The position numbers were made by a program, and so were the translations under genes. Under the pieces are notes generated by a model. It saw nothing but the letters and a program-made list of their open reading frames with translations. It did not search any database and was not told where the DNA came from. A DNA stretch of 56,131 nt from Oscillospiraceae bacterium. GTDB taxonomy: Bacteria > Bacillota > Clostridia > Oscillospirales > Ruminococcaceae. The stretch is taken from the NCBI GenBank assembly GCA_020054675.1, contig JAIHAL010000010.1, forward strand, positions 1 through 56,131, given 5' to 3'. Below are positions 34,439 to 42,380 of this stretch, piece after piece (positions within the stretch are counted from its first letter, which is position 1; each line of letters starts with the position of its first letter).

Positions 34439-34879
34439 ATGAACATATCAAAAGGACAATATCAAAAAATGGCAAAAGAAGCTTCGCCAAAATCAAAAAG
34501 CTTAAAGGACATTTTTTCGGCATTTGCAATCGGGGGACTTATATGCACGCTTGGCGAATTTTTGCTTAATTTTTACGGAAGTCTTGGTTTTGACAAGACT
34601 TCTGCCGGCGCTTGGACTTCCATAACGCTTGTATTTTTAAGCGCCCTGCTCACCGGACTTGGACTTTATGAAAAAATTGCAAAGCGTGCCGGTGCCGGAA
34701 CCCTCGTGCCAATAACAGGTTTTGCAAACGCCGTTGTTTCCCCTGCGCTTGAATTCAAGGCGGAAGGCTTTATACTTGGGCTTGGCGCAAAGATTTTTAT
34801 AATCTCCGGACCCGTCATCCTTTACGGTGTAACAGCATCTGTCATATACGGGCTTATTTATTATTTTTTCCTAAAATAA
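34439..34879 (+). CDS. spoVAC: SpoVAC-like stage V sporulation membrane protein
   Basis: A 146-aa membrane protein with four or so helices and the SpoVAC/SpoVAE pattern: AIGGLICTLGE, AGAGTLVPITGFANAVVSPALEFKAEG (near 90) and GLGAKIFIISGPV. SpoVA proteins form the channel that moves dipicolinic acid into the spore. The gene is usually beside spoVAD and spoVAE, but neither is here. The start is ATG 34439 behind CGGAGGCG. No clear sigma-G promoter was found. SpoVAEb is the close alternative name. Confidence 0.8.
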   Translation: MNISKGQYQKMAKEASPKSKSLKDIFSAFAIGGLICTLGEFLLNFYGSLGFDKTSAGAWTSITLVFLSALLTGLGLYEKIAKRAGAGTLVPITGFANAVVSPALEFKAEGFILGLGAKIFIISGPVILYGVTASVIYGLIYYFFLK

Positions 34880-34932
34880 CAGCACTTGTACTGTTTTAAG
34901 CTTTGTGGTAAAATTTATTTTGAGGTGTTTTT

Positions 34933-35403
34933 ATGCTTAAAAAAATTTTATCCTGCAAAGCTTGCGCACAATGCAGAATCTGTTGTGTTTTTGACGATTC
35001 GGATATTTGGGAAGCCCCGCTTATATCTGACGAAACAAAGGAAAATATCCTTAAAATAAATCCAACGCAAGAGTTTCAAACCATCGGTCCATCAAGGATT
35101 ATGAAAATGGAAAAAGGCGAAAACGGACTTTACTTTTGCCCAATGCTTGGAGAAAACGGCTGTCTGCTTGGCGATGAAAAACCGTTTGACTGCAAAATAT
35201 GGCCGTTCAGGGTAATGGAATTTTGCGGCATGAAAGTTATAACTCTTTCACCGGTATGTCCGGAGCTTTTTAAAAAGCCAATAGGCGAACTCATGTCGCT
35301 TTTGGAAGATGGGCTTGCGGAAAGGATTTTTGAGGAGGCTGAAAAATTCCCGCAAATGGTAAAAAAATATATTCCCAATTACCCTATTTTGGCTGTAAAG
35401 TAA
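34933..35403 (+). CDS. Cys-rich YkgJ-type putative metal-binding protein
   Basis: A 156-aa cytoplasmic protein with clustered cysteines: C8, C11, C14, C17 and C18 (CKACAQCRICC), then CPMLGENGCLLGDEKPFDC in the middle and a further Cys near 115. This matches the YkgJ/UPF0153 family, predicted to bind zinc or an iron-sulphur cluster; function unknown. The start ATG 34933 follows GAGGTG. Confidence 0.75.
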   Translation: MLKKILSCKACAQCRICCVFDDSDIWEAPLISDETKENILKINPTQEFQTIGPSRIMKMEKGENGLYFCPMLGENGCLLGDEKPFDCKIWPFRVMEFCGMKVITLSPVCPELFKKPIGELMSLLEDGLAERIFEEAEKFPQMVKKYIPNYPILAVK

Positions 35404-35463
35404 TCCTTTTATGCAAACAAAGCTAAACTTGTATTCTTTTAAGCTTGCCCGAAAATAATAAAA

Positions 35464-35494
35464 CCCCGCTGCAAAAAACAGCGGGGCAATTTTA
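35464..35494 (+). terminator. Probable terminator after YkgJ-type gene
   Basis: CCCCGCTG (35464-35471) pairs with CAGCGGGG (35479-35486), followed by CAATTTTAATA; the T-tract is short. Confidence 0.6.
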
Positions 35495-35527
35495 ATAATT
35501 CAAATAACAAGGAGCCGTACTAAAAAT

Positions 35528-36874
35528 ATGACAAACGATATGACAAAGGGAAATCCCCTAAAACTTATAATTTCCTTTTCAATACCGCTTTTTATAGGAA
35601 ACCTTTTTCAGCAGCTTTACAGCATAATAGATACACTTATAGTTGGCAGAACAATAAATGTAAAGGCCCTTGCGGCGGTCGGAGCAACCGGTGCGATTGC
35701 TTTTCTCATAATAGGCTTTGTAATAGGCTGCGCTTCCGGATTTTCCGTTGTTACCGCACAATTTTTCGGGGCGGGAGATTATGACGGGGTAAGACGTTCG
35801 GTTGCGTCGGCAATAATGCTTTCCGCCGCGTTTACGGTTATTGTAACGCTTTTGAGCGCACTTTCCGCAATGCCGCTGTTAAAGCTTATGGATACTCCGC
35901 AAGACATCATAAACGATGCATATTCATACATAATAATAATTTACTGGGGAATTTTTGCAAGCGTTTTTTACAACCTGCTTGCAAGCACCATAAGAGCGCT
36001 CGGCGACAGCCGGACACCGCTGATATTTCTTATAATCGCCTCTATTTTAAATATAATCCTTGATTTTGCCCTTATCCTTAATTTTAAAATGGGAGTTGCG
36101 GGAGCCGCTTGGGCAACTGTAATTTCGCAGCTTGTTTCCGGACTCTTATGCCTTGTTTATGTATCTAAAAAATTCCCCATATTAAGGCTTAAAAAAAGCG
36201 ACTGGCAATTTGATATTAAAATCGCCAAAAACCAGCTTAAAATAGGGCTTCCTATGGCATTCCAGTTTTCAATTATTGCAATTGGAATAATTGTTTTGCA
36301 GTCGGCGCTCAATTCCTTTGGCTCAACTACCGTTGCCGCATACACAACAGCGGCAAAGATAGAGCAAATTGCCACTCAAGTTTTCCCGGCGCTTGGTACG
36401 GCAATGGCAACCTATTCCGCCCAAAATTACGGCGCCGGCAAATATGACAGAATACGTCAAGGCGTTGCAAAGGCAAGCCTTATTTCTCTTGTATTGAGCA
36501 TAATAGGCGGATTTATAATATTTTTCTTTGGGGGAAATATTGCCGAGCTTTTTGTCGGAACCAACCAGCCGGAAGTAATAGAACAAGCCAATGTTTACCT
36601 GCATCTTGCTTCGTCTTTATTCTTTATCCTTGGAATGATTTTTGTTTTTAGAAATACTCTGCAAGGAATCGGAAAATCTACAATGCCTTTTTTGGCAGGG
36701 ATACTCGAACTGTTCATAAGAATCGCAGCAGCCCTTGGACTTTCAAAAATTTTCGGATACTTTGGCATATGCCTTGCAAACCCTATTGCATGGGTTGGAG
36801 CAGCTTCGTTTTTGATGATTTCATACCTTTACATGAGAAAGCAAGGAGTGTTCAATTCGCCTCAAAATCATTGA
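35528..36874 (+). CDS. MATE-family efflux transporter
   Basis: A 448-aa MATE (DinF/NorM-like) antiporter with twelve predicted helices in two homologous halves (GNPLKLIISFSIPLFIGNLFQQLYSI at the start; a second such block after residue 235). It exports drugs or metabolites using a cation gradient; the substrate is unknown. AAGGAG lies about 12 nt before the ATG. Its last 23 bp overlap the convergent ECF S-component gene, so there is no room for a separate terminator. Confidence 0.9.
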   Translation: MTNDMTKGNPLKLIISFSIPLFIGNLFQQLYSIIDTLIVGRTINVKALAAVGATGAIAFLIIGFVIGCASGFSVVTAQFFGAGDYDGVRRSVASAIMLSAAFTVIVTLLSALSAMPLLKLMDTPQDIINDAYSYIIIIYWGIFASVFYNLLASTIRALGDSRTPLIFLIIASILNIILDFALILNFKMGVAGAAWATVISQLVSGLLCLVYVSKKFPILRLKKSDWQFDIKIAKNQLKIGLPMAFQFSIIAIGIIVLQSALNSFGSTTVAAYTTAAKIEQIATQVFPALGTAMATYSAQNYGAGKYDRIRQGVAKASLISLVLSIIGGFIIFFFGGNIAELFVGTNQPEVIEQANVYLHLASSLFFILGMIFVFRNTLQGIGKSTMPFLAGILELFIRIAAALGLSKIFGYFGICLANPIAWVGAASFLMISYLYMRKQGVFNSPQNH

Positions 36875-37436
36875 TAAGCCTATAAAACCCTGTGTTTTTA
36901 AGGGATTTTATTATTGCAAAGGCAAGCGGCACGGAAACCGATACGGCTATAATTGCATTTACAAGAGATACTGCTCCCTTTACTCCGGTATCGGCAAGAG
37001 CCGTCAAAGGAGCATTGCCCACAAGCACGCTTTCAATAAAGCTCTTTGAAAGGTAAAGCAAAATATACGCAAGCTGTCCGCAAATCCCACCGATAATGTT
37101 CATTTTCAGGTTTTGCCCGCTTGCCTGTCCTTTGTGGGAAATTGCTCCGCAAATAAATCCCATAAGGAATTTAAACGCAAAAGTAAATGGCGCCGATGAA
37201 ATGTAAAGCGGATTAAACAGGTCAAAAAAGCAAGAGCCTATTCCCGCTGAAAGCCCGCCAAGAATTCCACCGAACAAAAGTCCGGATAAAAGGCACATTA
37301 TATTGCCAAGGTGAATCCTTGTAGTTCCCCCAAGCAGCGTAAAAAGATTGATGCTTACATTTGACGCCGCAAATACAAGAGCCGACATAACTCCCACAGC
37401 CGCAATTTTTAAAACATATTTGCTTGTTTTTCCCAT
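36852..37436 (-). CDS. ECF transporter S component (vitamin-binding subunit)
   Basis: A 194-aa membrane protein with about six helices that matches the ECF S-component pattern (IHLGNIMCLLSGLLFGGILGGLSAGIGSCFFDLF, about 42-75). S components bind a vitamin or metal and dock on a shared EcfAAT module, which must be encoded elsewhere. No riboswitch is visible in the short leader, so the vitamin cannot be named. GGAGGAAG precedes the ATG. Confidence 0.85.
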   Translation of the reverse strand: MGKTSKYVLKIAAVGVMSALVFAASNVSINLFTLLGGTTRIHLGNIMCLLSGLLFGGILGGLSAGIGSCFFDLFNPLYISSAPFTFAFKFLMGFICGAISHKGQASGQNLKMNIIGGICGQLAYILLYLSKSFIESVLVGNAPLTALADTGVKGAVSLVNAIIAVSVSVPLAFAIIKSLKNTGFYRLINDFEAN

Positions 37437-37467
37437 AATTATCTTCCTCCACTTGAAATTTTATTTT

Positions 37468-37496
37468 ATTATACTACTTGCTTAGGTTTTTTGAAA
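37468..37496 (-). promoter_or_regulatory. Promoter of the ECF S-component gene
   Basis: On the minus strand: TTTCAA (37491-37496), 17-bp spacer, TATAAT (37468-37473). The leader is about 25 nt. Confidence 0.65.
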
Positions 37497-37680
37497 ATTC
37501 CTGATTTTTTATTGCAAACAAAAATTTTTTGTTTAACTTTAATAATTAAAGCTATAAAAATCTTTTTGTTTTATGGGATTGTTATAAATTTAAAAGGAAA
37601 ATTTTAAAACTTTAAAAATAATTTTGGCATTATGACTTTTATAAAAAAGTCTAAAAAAGGAAAATTTGTGAAAATTGCAG

Positions 37681-37711
37681 AAAAAGTCCCGAAAAGTTTT
37701 CGGGACTTTTT
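37681..37711 (-). terminator. Terminator of the lysozyme-holin operon
   Basis: Perfect 15-bp arms AAAAAGTCCCGAAAA (37681-37695) and TTTTCGGGACTTTTT (37697-37711). The holin stop codon (37710-37712) sits within the arm, so the terminator begins at the gene end. Confidence 0.85.
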
Positions 37712-38138
37712 ATTCTTTCTCCGCCTTTGACTTAATGTTTTGGGTAAGCTTTATGAGCAGAGGAGGGAGCTTTACGCCGATGTCGGAGATGTTTTCAAGG
37801 ATGCTTATGATTTCGTTGCAGATGAGCCATATTGCGACAACGGCGGCGGCAAGGAAATTCAGCCTGATGTCAATGCCGATTTGCTCACCGGCATATTTTA
37901 AAAGCCAGTCAAGGACTGCTCCGATTACCACAAGCAGCCACATGCAGACCTTTTTGATTATGCCCTGCAATCCGACATAGGAGCTTATTTTCTGCCCGCG
38001 GTACTTTGCGGCGAAAATCCCCGTAATATAATCGGCAACGTTTAATCCAACAAGCACATAAAACGGTATCGCAAGCACTCCAAGCCATGCCGTGAGCGCT
38101 CCGAATACCGCGGAAACCGCTATTTTGATTTTTTCCAT
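37710..38138 (-). CDS. Phage-type holin (Holin_4 / TcdE-like family)
   Basis: A 142-aa protein with three or four hydrophobic helices and the family block NVADYITGIFAAKYRGQKISSYVGLQGIIKK (about 33-63). Holins of this family form membrane pores that release endolysin, or proteins such as toxins in clostridia. Its ATG directly abuts the lysozyme stop (TAA-ATG), and its ribosome site GGAGGT lies inside the lysozyme gene. No other phage genes are near. Confidence 0.85.
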   Translation of the reverse strand: MEKIKIAVSAVFGALTAWLGVLAIPFYVLVGLNVADYITGIFAAKYRGQKISSYVGLQGIIKKVCMWLLVVIGAVLDWLLKYAGEQIGIDIRLNFLAAAVVAIWLICNEIISILENISDIGVKLPPLLIKLTQNIKSKAEKE

Positions 38139-38867
38139 TTATCTGACCTCCACAATAACATGATTTTTGTAGCCGTAAGCGGCGGCAATCTTTGCCGCAA
38201 GCTCCTCGGCCTCGTCCCGGCGCGAAATGTCCGTAAGCGAAAGGGTATAGGTGGGCTTTCTGTGGCCGGGCAGGGAGCAGGTGAGTGTGGGATAATCCCG
38301 ATAGCAATAGTTAAGGTCCACATTGCCGGAAATTCCGCTTATTTGCCCTGTGGACGAATACTGCCATATGCCGTAATTCCCCGTCCATGTGGGAGCGGAG
38401 GCATATTGCGCCAGCCAGCAGTCGAATCTTTTCAGGCGGCTGTAATCAAGCACGCTGGAAAACCAATACTTGCTTGCGTAAATCCCCGCATAATACCCTG
38501 CCGCCTCGACAGCGGAGCCGAAAGCTACCGCCATGTCCGTAAGGACCGTCTTGCCAAGATTTTGGATTGACGGGTCCTCAATATCGTAAAAAACCGGATA
38601 CGACGGCTTGTAGGATTTTATCGCGCTTAAAAAATGCTCCGCCTCTTTTTTGGCCTCGTCGGCGGTGGATGCGTAAGTGTAATGATAAAAGCCATATGGG
38701 ATGCCTGCCGCCTCACATCCCTGAACATTTGCCGCAAGGCGCGGGTCAACATAGGATGTTCCGCAGGTTGCCCTGATTATTGCAAAATCCACCGCCCCGC
38801 TTGCTTTCACCTTTGCCCAGTCAATCACGCCCTGCCATTTGGATACGTCGATGCCTTTGAGTTCCAT
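38139..38867 (-). CDS. GH25 lysozyme (endolysin) with C-terminal SPOR-like tail
   Basis: A 242-aa muramidase. The GH25 barrel (1 to about 190) has D7 (GIDVSKWQG), D95 and E97 (FYDIEDPS) and WQYSSTG near the end. Residues about 205-242 (TYTLSLTDISRRDEAEELAAKIAAAYGYKNHVIVEV) look like a short SPOR-type peptidoglycan-binding repeat. There is no signal peptide, as in holin-dependent endolysins. It is cotranscribed with the holin and cuts the wall glycan chain. Confidence 0.92.
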   Translation of the reverse strand: MELKGIDVSKWQGVIDWAKVKASGAVDFAIIRATCGTSYVDPRLAANVQGCEAAGIPYGFYHYTYASTADEAKKEAEHFLSAIKSYKPSYPVFYDIEDPSIQNLGKTVLTDMAVAFGSAVEAAGYYAGIYASKYWFSSVLDYSRLKRFDCWLAQYASAPTWTGNYGIWQYSSTGQISGISGNVDLNYCYRDYPTLTCSLPGHRKPTYTLSLTDISRRDEAEELAAKIAAAYGYKNHVIVEVR

Positions 38868-38964
38868 AATAATTCCTCCATTTAAGAAATTCCCCTCAAA
38901 CGCATGCCGAAAAATAGGGTTTCTTGCATTATTTTATGCAAGTTTTATTTATGTTGTGAAATAA

Positions 38965-39015
38965 AGACCTCCGGCGCATGGTTTTTGCCCATGCGCCGGA
39001 GGTTTCGGAGGTCTT
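38965..39015. terminator. GC-rich hairpin between GH35 and GH25
   Basis: ACCTCCGGCGCATGG (38967-38981) pairs with CCATGCGCCGGAGGT (38989-39003). A second GGAGGTCTT at 39007-39015 offers an alternative partner for AAGACCTCC. On the minus strand it follows the GH35 stop and is followed by TCTTTATTT. Confidence 0.7.
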
Positions 39016-39023
39016 AATTTTTT

Positions 39024-40769
39024 CTATCCCAAATCACTTTCACTTTCAAGACTTATAAAATCTGCAGCCTTACCCTCGGTTTCAAAAATCACAATCTCAT
39101 TTTTTCCGGTTTTAATCAGCTGCGCCGGAACATAAAGCCGCTTTTGAGGCCCTATTTCCCAAAAACGTCCCAAATTAAATCCGTTTATGAATGCACAGCC
39201 TTTTCCCCAGCCGGAAAAATCAAGATATGTATCCCCTGCTTCATCTGCAAAAAATTCAAAGAGGTAAAACGCGCTTTCTCCTTCCTTGCAGCCTTTTGAA
39301 AAATCAATTCCGTCAAGGCTTTCAAGTTCAAGGCAATGATGTTCCCATCCAAACTGCATATGTCCGTTGATTTGAACGCCGCCGTCAATGCCCTTCCTTT
39401 GCTTTTCAAGCTTTGGCCCGAAATTAACCCTTCCCATATTTTCAACCAGTATGTCTATCCTGCTGTCCGGAGAAAGTTCTATATCAAGCTCATGCTCGCT
39501 CAAAAGCTCGCGGTCATAAAGTGTTAATACACGTTTCCCGTCAACAAAAACTATCGCCCTGTCATTTGTATCCCAAAAACGTATCTTTTCAAGCTTTTTG
39601 CTTTGTGAAAGCTTTGAGCTGTAAAGTATGTATCCATAATTTTGTCCAAGCTTTTCCATGCAAAGAGGATAGGAATTACACTTTGGTTCTGAAATGCTTT
39701 CAAGGGTTTCAAAAAGTCCAACCTTGTCTTTAACGGGGATTTTTCCATATGCCTTGGATTTAACCTGTTCTCCAAGTTTTACTTCGGGAATTTCAGCATA
39801 TTTTGAAATTACTTTCTTGAATGCTTCATATTTTGGAGTTATTGCTCCGCTTTCTGTCAAAAGAGCGTCATAGTCATATGAAGTAACGTCAGGAGCAAGT
39901 TTATCGTAATAATTTGCCCCGTTCATAAAGCCAAAATTAGTCCCGCCGACAAACATATAAATGTTTACACTGCCGCGCGACAAAATTGCATCAAGCTCCT
40001 TTGCGCAATTTTCGACATTGGTTGTCATATGCCCGCCGCATCCCCAAGAATCAAACCAGCCTATCCAAAATTCCGTGGACATAAGCGGCTTTTTGCCGAC
40101 AAATTTAGACAGAATTTCAAATTGCTGTTCTGCTTTTGAGCCGAAATTGCCAGTCGGAAGCGCTTCCGGAATACTTCCGCATGCCAAAGCATCTCCCCAA
40201 GGCCCGTCGGATGTTATAAGCGGAACGCTTAACCCGTTGTCAAGCATTATTTGCCTAAGCTCATACATATAGTCGGAATCATTGCCGTAATAGCCATATT
40301 CATTTTCAAGCTGCATTAAGATAATCGGCCCGCCGTTTGTTATTTGCAGCGGCACAAGTATCTTAAAAAGCTCCTTGAAATAATCGGAAACATGCTTTAA
40401 GAAAGGCTGGTATGAACAGCGCAGCTTCATCCCGTCTTCCGCCAAGAGCCATGCCGGAAGCCCGCCGAATTCCCATTCGGCGCAAATATACGGCGACGGC
40501 CTGACAATCACCCAAAGCCCAAGCTCAGCGGCAAGTTCGATAAATCTTTTTATGTCATACCTGCCATCAAAGCAAAATGAGTTTTTCTTTGGCTCATGCA
40601 CATTCCACGCTATATACGTTTCAACCGTATTGCAGCCAAGCGCTTTCAGCTTTTCCAGTCTGTCGCGCCAGCACTCCGGCAATATCCTAAAATAATGCAT
40701 CCCGCCGGATATGATTTTAAAAGGCTTGCCATCAAGATAAAATTCTTCTTTTATTTCAAATCTGCACAT
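39024..40769 (-). CDS. GH35 beta-galactosidase
   Basis: A 581-aa enzyme without a signal peptide. The GH35 barrel has acid/base E157 (QLENEYGYYG) and nucleophile E233 (MSTEFWIGWFDSWG), with GGTNFGFMNGAN after. Two C-terminal jelly-roll domains (about 385-575) end in FINGFNLGRFWEIGPQ. It removes terminal beta-galactose, for example from galactan, arabinogalactan or host glycans. cre-like sites upstream suggest carbon catabolite repression. Confidence 0.92.
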   Translation of the reverse strand: MCRFEIKEEFYLDGKPFKIISGGMHYFRILPECWRDRLEKLKALGCNTVETYIAWNVHEPKKNSFCFDGRYDIKRFIELAAELGLWVIVRPSPYICAEWEFGGLPAWLLAEDGMKLRCSYQPFLKHVSDYFKELFKILVPLQITNGGPIILMQLENEYGYYGNDSDYMYELRQIMLDNGLSVPLITSDGPWGDALACGSIPEALPTGNFGSKAEQQFEILSKFVGKKPLMSTEFWIGWFDSWGCGGHMTTNVENCAKELDAILSRGSVNIYMFVGGTNFGFMNGANYYDKLAPDVTSYDYDALLTESGAITPKYEAFKKVISKYAEIPEVKLGEQVKSKAYGKIPVKDKVGLFETLESISEPKCNSYPLCMEKLGQNYGYILYSSKLSQSKKLEKIRFWDTNDRAIVFVDGKRVLTLYDRELLSEHELDIELSPDSRIDILVENMGRVNFGPKLEKQRKGIDGGVQINGHMQFGWEHHCLELESLDGIDFSKGCKEGESAFYLFEFFADEAGDTYLDFSGWGKGCAFINGFNLGRFWEIGPQKRLYVPAQLIKTGKNEIVIFETEGKAADFISLESESDLG

Positions 40770-40836
40770 TAAAATTATCCTTTTGTTTGAATTTTTATTT
40801 GTCTATCATTTGGTTGTTTATTTAGGCACAATATGC

Positions 40837-40872
40837 GGATAAGCGGATTTACCGCTTATCCATTCTATTATA
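40837..40872 (-). promoter_or_regulatory. GH35 -10 box and adjacent inverted repeat
   Basis: Minus-strand TATAAT (40867-40872) lies just upstream of GGATAAGCGG-N5-CCGCTTATCC (40837-40861), a perfect 10-bp inverted repeat covering the probable start. The -35 box is poor. It may be an operator or a 5' stem that stabilises the message. Confidence 0.5.
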
Positions 40873-40954
40873 CTAAAAGTATCTATGTTGTTTTTTCACC
40901 TGCATTATTTGGGACCACGTTTGCATCCTCCCAATTCAATCTGTATTCCATTTG

Positions 40955-40969
40955 AGAAAGCGGTTTCAA
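40955..40969 (-). promoter_or_regulatory. cre-like site 1 upstream of GH35
   Basis: On the minus strand TTGAAACCGCTTTCT fits the CcpA consensus WTGNAANCGNWNNCW at every position. It lies about 190 bp upstream of the GH35 start. Confidence 0.6.
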
Positions 40970-41005
40970 AATAAAACAAAATCAAAAATAACTTTATTTG
41001 ACATT

Positions 41006-41020
41006 TTGAAACCGGTTGAA
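41006..41020 (+). promoter_or_regulatory. cre-like site 2 upstream of GH35
   Basis: TTGAAACCGGTTGAA matches the cre consensus with one mismatch. With site 1 it forms 12-bp inverted arms (40961-40972/41003-41014) 30 nt apart. The rest of 40770-41244 is AT-rich, with no gene seen. Confidence 0.5.
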
Positions 41021-41244
41021 ACAAGTGTAAAAAACTCATTGTATAAACCGTGCACAATATAGTTTAAACAATTTCTTTTGTATTATTAATTATAACTATA
41101 TTTTTCTCTTTTGTCAATAGCCTTTTAAACAATTTTATAATTAAAATATTGTGCATTTTGTTATATCTGCTATTATTGTAAAGACCTTTGTCACTTATTA
41201 TGAAACCCTTTTCAATAAGTTTCACTGTTTTATGACATGAAAAT

Positions 41245-41276
41245 GCCTTGAAACGGCTTTTGTTCCGTTTCAAGGC
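41245..41276 (-). terminator. Terminator of pfkA
   Basis: GCCTTGAAACGG pairs with CCGTTTCAAGGC, loop of 8, followed on the minus strand by ATTTTCATG. Confidence 0.7.
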
Positions 41277-41283
41277 TGTCTAT

Positions 41284-42366
41284 TTAATCCCCAAACGATA
41301 TTCCAAGCGCTTTTGCAGTCTGCACAAGCTGATGATTTTCAGGAACAAATTTAGTCTTTCCGGCAATTTCCGAAAGCGGATTTGCTCCCACAATCCCGTT
41401 TATCATTGCAACCGTATTGCCATAATCCTCCTCGGCGATAAGCTTTGCAGCATAAGCTCCAAATTTCGTTGCAAGCACCCTGTCATATGCCGAAGGGCTC
41501 CCTCCGCGCAGCATATGCCCCGGAACGCAGACCCTCGATTCAATCCCCGTGGCCTCCGTAATCTGCGCCGCAATTCGTGAAGTTGCGGTAATTATTCCTG
41601 CCTCTTTTCGGATTTTCATCCGTTCTTTCTTTTTAAGCTCAGCTTCTTCTTTATCAAAAGCACCCTCGGCAACCGCAATTATTGAAAAATTCTTGCCGGA
41701 TTCAACACGCTTTCTAACCGCCGCAATAACCTTGTCTATATCATAAGGTATCTCCGGAATTATAATTCCATCAGCCCCTCCGGCTATTCCAGCATAAAGC
41801 GTAAGCCATCCTGCCTTGTTGCCCATTATTTCTACCAGCATGATTCTGCTGTGGCTGCAAGCCGTTGTATGAAGCCTATCTATAACATCCGTAGCTATAT
41901 CTACCGCAGAATGGAATCCAAAAGTCACGTCAGTGCCAAAAATATCATTGTCTATGGTTTTAGGAAGCCCTATTACATTAAGCCCTTCGCTTGAAAGAAG
42001 ATTTGCGGTTTTATGGGTCCCGTTCCCGCCAAGTGTAAGCAGACAATCAAGCTTAAGGGATTTATAAGTTTCTTTCATATTTTTGACTTTATCCACGTTG
42101 TCGTCTTCAATCACAAGCATCTTTTTATACGGCGTGCGCGAAGTTCCGAGAATTGTTCCTCCCCTTGTAAGTATCCCCGAAAAATCACTTGGCTTCATAA
42201 CCTTTGCCTCATTGTTTATAAGTCCGCCAAAGCCATCCGAAATGCCTATGATTTCTACATTTTCCGTGCCCATTTTTTCATAGCAGGCCTTTGCAACAGC
42301 GCGGATAGTTGCATTAAGTCCCGGGCAGTCCCCGCCGCTGGTTAAGATTCCGATTCTGCGTTTCAT
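41284..42366 (-). CDS. pfkA: 6-phosphofructokinase, mixed-substrate clade
   Basis: A 360-aa PFK: GILTSGGDCPGLNATIRA (5-22), GTSRTP, GGNGTHKTA, LPKTIDNDI, MGNKAGW. The Gly in GGNG favours ATP, because PPi enzymes have Asp there. The Lys in PKTIDND is typical of the long 'mixed-substrate' clade rather than of E. coli PfkA (PGTIDND). The usual GGDG aspartate is Asn. ATP is therefore the likely donor, but PPi should be tested. It lies 14 nt after the EAL gene with GGGGGAG before the ATG, so it can be cotranscribed with it. Confidence 0.88.
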   Translation of the reverse strand: MKRRIGILTSGGDCPGLNATIRAVAKACYEKMGTENVEIIGISDGFGGLINNEAKVMKPSDFSGILTRGGTILGTSRTPYKKMLVIEDDNVDKVKNMKETYKSLKLDCLLTLGGNGTHKTANLLSSEGLNVIGLPKTIDNDIFGTDVTFGFHSAVDIATDVIDRLHTTACSHSRIMLVEIMGNKAGWLTLYAGIAGGADGIIIPEIPYDIDKVIAAVRKRVESGKNFSIIAVAEGAFDKEEAELKKKERMKIRKEAGIITATSRIAAQITEATGIESRVCVPGHMLRGGSPSAYDRVLATKFGAYAAKLIAEEDYGNTVAMINGIVGANPLSEIAGKTKFVPENHQLVQTAKALGISFGD

Positions 42367-42380
42367 TTAAACTCCCCCGT

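Noticed and set aside
37437..37680. Riboswitch upstream of the ECF S component
   Set aside because: The predicted leader is only about 25 nt and no known riboswitch core or terminator is visible.
37710..38867. Prophage region
   Set aside because: No integrase, capsid, portal, terminase or tail genes and no att-like repeats flank the lysis pair.
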